NCBI GenBank assembly: GCA_945949375.1
Contig: CAMFEN010000053.1
Coordinates: 1 to 7,105, forward strand
DNA length: 7,105 nucleotides
Direction: 5' to 3'
DNA from: an uncultured Bacteroidales bacterium
Lineage (GTDB): Bacteria > Bacteroidota > Bacteroidia > Bacteroidales > Paludibacteraceae
Part shown: positions 5,651 to 7,105 of the stretch, piece by piece
How positions within the stretch are numbered: the stretch's first letter is position 1
Layout: each line of letters opens with the position of its first letter
Made by a program: the position numbers and the translations under genes
Notes under the pieces: model-generated
Databases searched by the model: none
Seen by the model: the letters and a program-made list of their open reading frames with translations, nothing else
Told to the model about the DNA's origin: nothing

Positions 5651-7105
5651 TCAGAACTTCTCAATGCTCTCTGGTCGGAGTAGGGTGCGGATGGTCTTGC
5701 CCACGTTGATAAGGTGGTCGGCGATACGCTCAGAGTCGCTTGCCAACTCCAGATACTCTGCACCCACCACCGGTATATACTCGTCTGCCGATAGTCGCTC
5801 CACGTTGCGGTCTGCCATTTGGTCGGTCAGTTTATCCACTTGGTCTTCCTGACGGTTGGCATCTTCCAGCGCCTCAAGGCTCAACTCCATATACGCTTTC
5901 ATCACGCTCTGATAAACGCTGAACACCCCTTCGCGCACCTTCTCTATCTCATCTTTCAACTTGTCGGAGAACGCCACCTTATGGTCGCGCAGCACCTCCG
6001 CATACTCAATGATATTGGTCGCGTAGTCCCCTATGCGCTCAAGGTCGCCTATGCTGCGAATGGTGGTGGAGAGGTAGCGATGGTCTATCTCGTTCAATGG
6101 CTTCGAGTTCAATCGAACCACGTACTGCACGAGGTAGTTATTCAGGTAGTTCAGTTGCGCCTCGTTATGCTCAAACTCCTCTTTCTGGCGGAAGTCCTGC
6201 GTGCAAATCATAGAGATGGCTAAGTCGTAGTTGTGCATCGCCACGGCTGCCATGTGCTCTATCTCTAATTTCACCTGACGAACGGCAATAATCGGCGTGC
6301 GAAGCATCTTCTCATCCACAAAGAAGAAATGCGGCTTTGCCGACTCGCCTTTCTCCACAGCGAAGTTGTCGGGGATGATACGGCATACGATGTTCACCAG
6401 CAGATTCGTCAGCGGTAGCATCACAACCACCGTCGCGCAGTTGAATATCGTGTGGAACATAGCCATCTGCACTTGCGGCGCGTTCGGGAACATACGCTCA
6501 AAGATAATGCCGAAATCCAACTCGCCCTTCGTAGCAAGATAGAGGATAAACGCCACAACTAGGAATACAACCACACCAAAGCAGTTGAATATCAAGTGCA
6601 TCAGCGCCGTCCGCTTGGCGTTTTTGCCGCTCGTCATACCCGCGATGATCGCCACTACGCACGAGCCGATGTTCGAACCCAGCGTGATATAGATACCTTG
6701 GTTGAGCGAGATAAGCCCTGCCACCACCATCGTGATAGCTACCGAGGTCATCACCGACGACGATTGGATGATGGCGGTGAAGAGCGCACCTATCACCACG
6801 AGCAGAATAGGATTGCCAATCGTAGCGAGGAACTGCTTCACGGCGTCCAGTTGGGCGAAGTCTTCCATAGAGCCGGACATCATGCTCAAGCCGACAAACA
6901 GCATACCGAAACCTGTGATGATACCGCCCACTTTCTTCCACATATCGTGCTTGGCGAACAAGCAGATGAACGCACCTACACCCGCCAGTGCGGCGAAGAT
7001 GGTGGTGGTGCTCAGCCCGCTGCCGGACGACAGACCGAGGGCGACAATCTGCGCCGTGATGGTCGTACCGATGTTGGCACCAAAGATAATCGTGGCGGCT
7101 TGCTG
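5651..7105 (-). CDS. Na+/phosphate cotransporter (NaPi-II family) with C-terminal PhoU-like domain, 5'-partial
   Basis: An inner-membrane symporter importing inorganic phosphate with sodium. I see 484 residues; the frame stays open to the right edge, so the N-terminus is missing. The fragment begins in the first family repeat, with FGANIGTTITAQ (8-19). The second repeat follows with QSSSVMTS (114-121) and GSNIGS (143-148). Paired MHLIFN (169-174) and MFHTIFN (216-222) segments follow. The inverted-repeat QSSS and G-x-N-I-G pattern is the substrate/ion site signature of this family. Hydrophobic segments extend to about residue 244. From about 270 on the protein is soluble and helical, with PhoU-type motifs IGDLERIGDYATNI (352-365) and SDSERIADHLINVGKTI (456-472). 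Such tails probably tune transport to phosphate status. A TTG at 6961-6959 lies inside the transporter domain and is not the start. The stop is TGA at 5653-5651, and the SIMPL gene follows 76 nt later. Confidence 0.93.
   Translation of the reverse strand, partial: QQAATIIFGANIGTTITAQIVALGLSSGSGLSTTTIFAALAGVGAFICLFAKHDMWKKVGGIITGFGMLFVGLSMMSGSMEDFAQLDAVKQFLATIGNPILLVVIGALFTAIIQSSSVMTSVAITMVVAGLISLNQGIYITLGSNIGSCVVAIIAGMTSGKNAKRTALMHLIFNCFGVVVFLVVAFILYLATKGELDFGIIFERMFPNAPQVQMAMFHTIFNCATVVVMLPLTNLLVNIVCRIIPDNFAVEKGESAKPHFFFVDEKMLRTPIIAVRQVKLEIEHMAAVAMHNYDLAISMICTQDFRQKEEFEHNEAQLNYLNNYLVQYVVRLNSKPLNEIDHRYLSTTIRSIGDLERIGDYATNIIEYAEVLRDHKVAFSDKLKDEIEKVREGVFSVYQSVMKAYMELSLEALEDANRQEDQVDKLTDQMADRNVERLSADEYIPVVGAEYLELASDSERIADHLINVGKTIRTLLRPESIEKF

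Noticed and set aside
6959..6961. TTG as the transporter start codon
   Set aside because: The frame continues upstream to the window edge through the conserved GANIGTT motif, so this codon is internal.

Overview
The window looks like a piece of a Bacteroidota chromosome, most likely Bacteroidales from a gut or rumen-type habitat. Three things suggest this. Two promoters match the Bacteroidetes pattern (TTTG, 20 nt, TAnnTTTG) and start codons lack Shine-Dalgarno sequences. There is a B12-dependent class II ribonucleotide reductase of the long form with a zinc-ribbon tail. There is also a secreted family PL1 pectate lyase with a low-complexity Pro-Gly-Asp-Asn linker. Genes are fairly GC-rich and the intergenic DNA is strongly AT-rich. 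Genus cannot be settled from this window.

Layout. From 1 to 1800 (minus strand, C-terminus off the left edge) lies a secreted pectate lyase gene. It reads as one family member only if a 1-nt frameshift at 1598-1600 is corrected. From 1801 to 2297 is a roughly 500-nt divergent intergenic region. It holds a promoter for each flanking gene, an 8-bp inverted repeat behind the lyase promoter, a 51-nt imperfect hairpin, and three 14-nt tandem leader repeats directly before the reductase start. From 2298 to 4859 (plus) is nrdJ, closed by a clear intrinsic terminator. Converging on it from the right are two minus-strand genes: a SIMPL-domain membrane-anchored protein (4924-5574), whose C-terminal strand sits in the wrong frame, and a Na+/phosphate cotransporter with a PhoU-like tail (5651-7105, N-terminus off the right edge).

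Function. The genes do not form one pathway. NrdJ makes deoxynucleotides using adenosylcobalamin, the lyase degrades external pectin, and the transporter takes up phosphate. The SIMPL gene sits 76 nt downstream of the transporter with no recognisable promoter of its own, so it is probably co-transcribed with it.

I found no convincing new biological system. The most useful observations are two gene disruptions (lyase and SIMPL gene), each with the expected continuation visible in another frame, and the unusual structure of the divergent intergenic and leader region. Two frame breaks within 7 kb could mean real decay or indel errors in the assembly; reads would decide.
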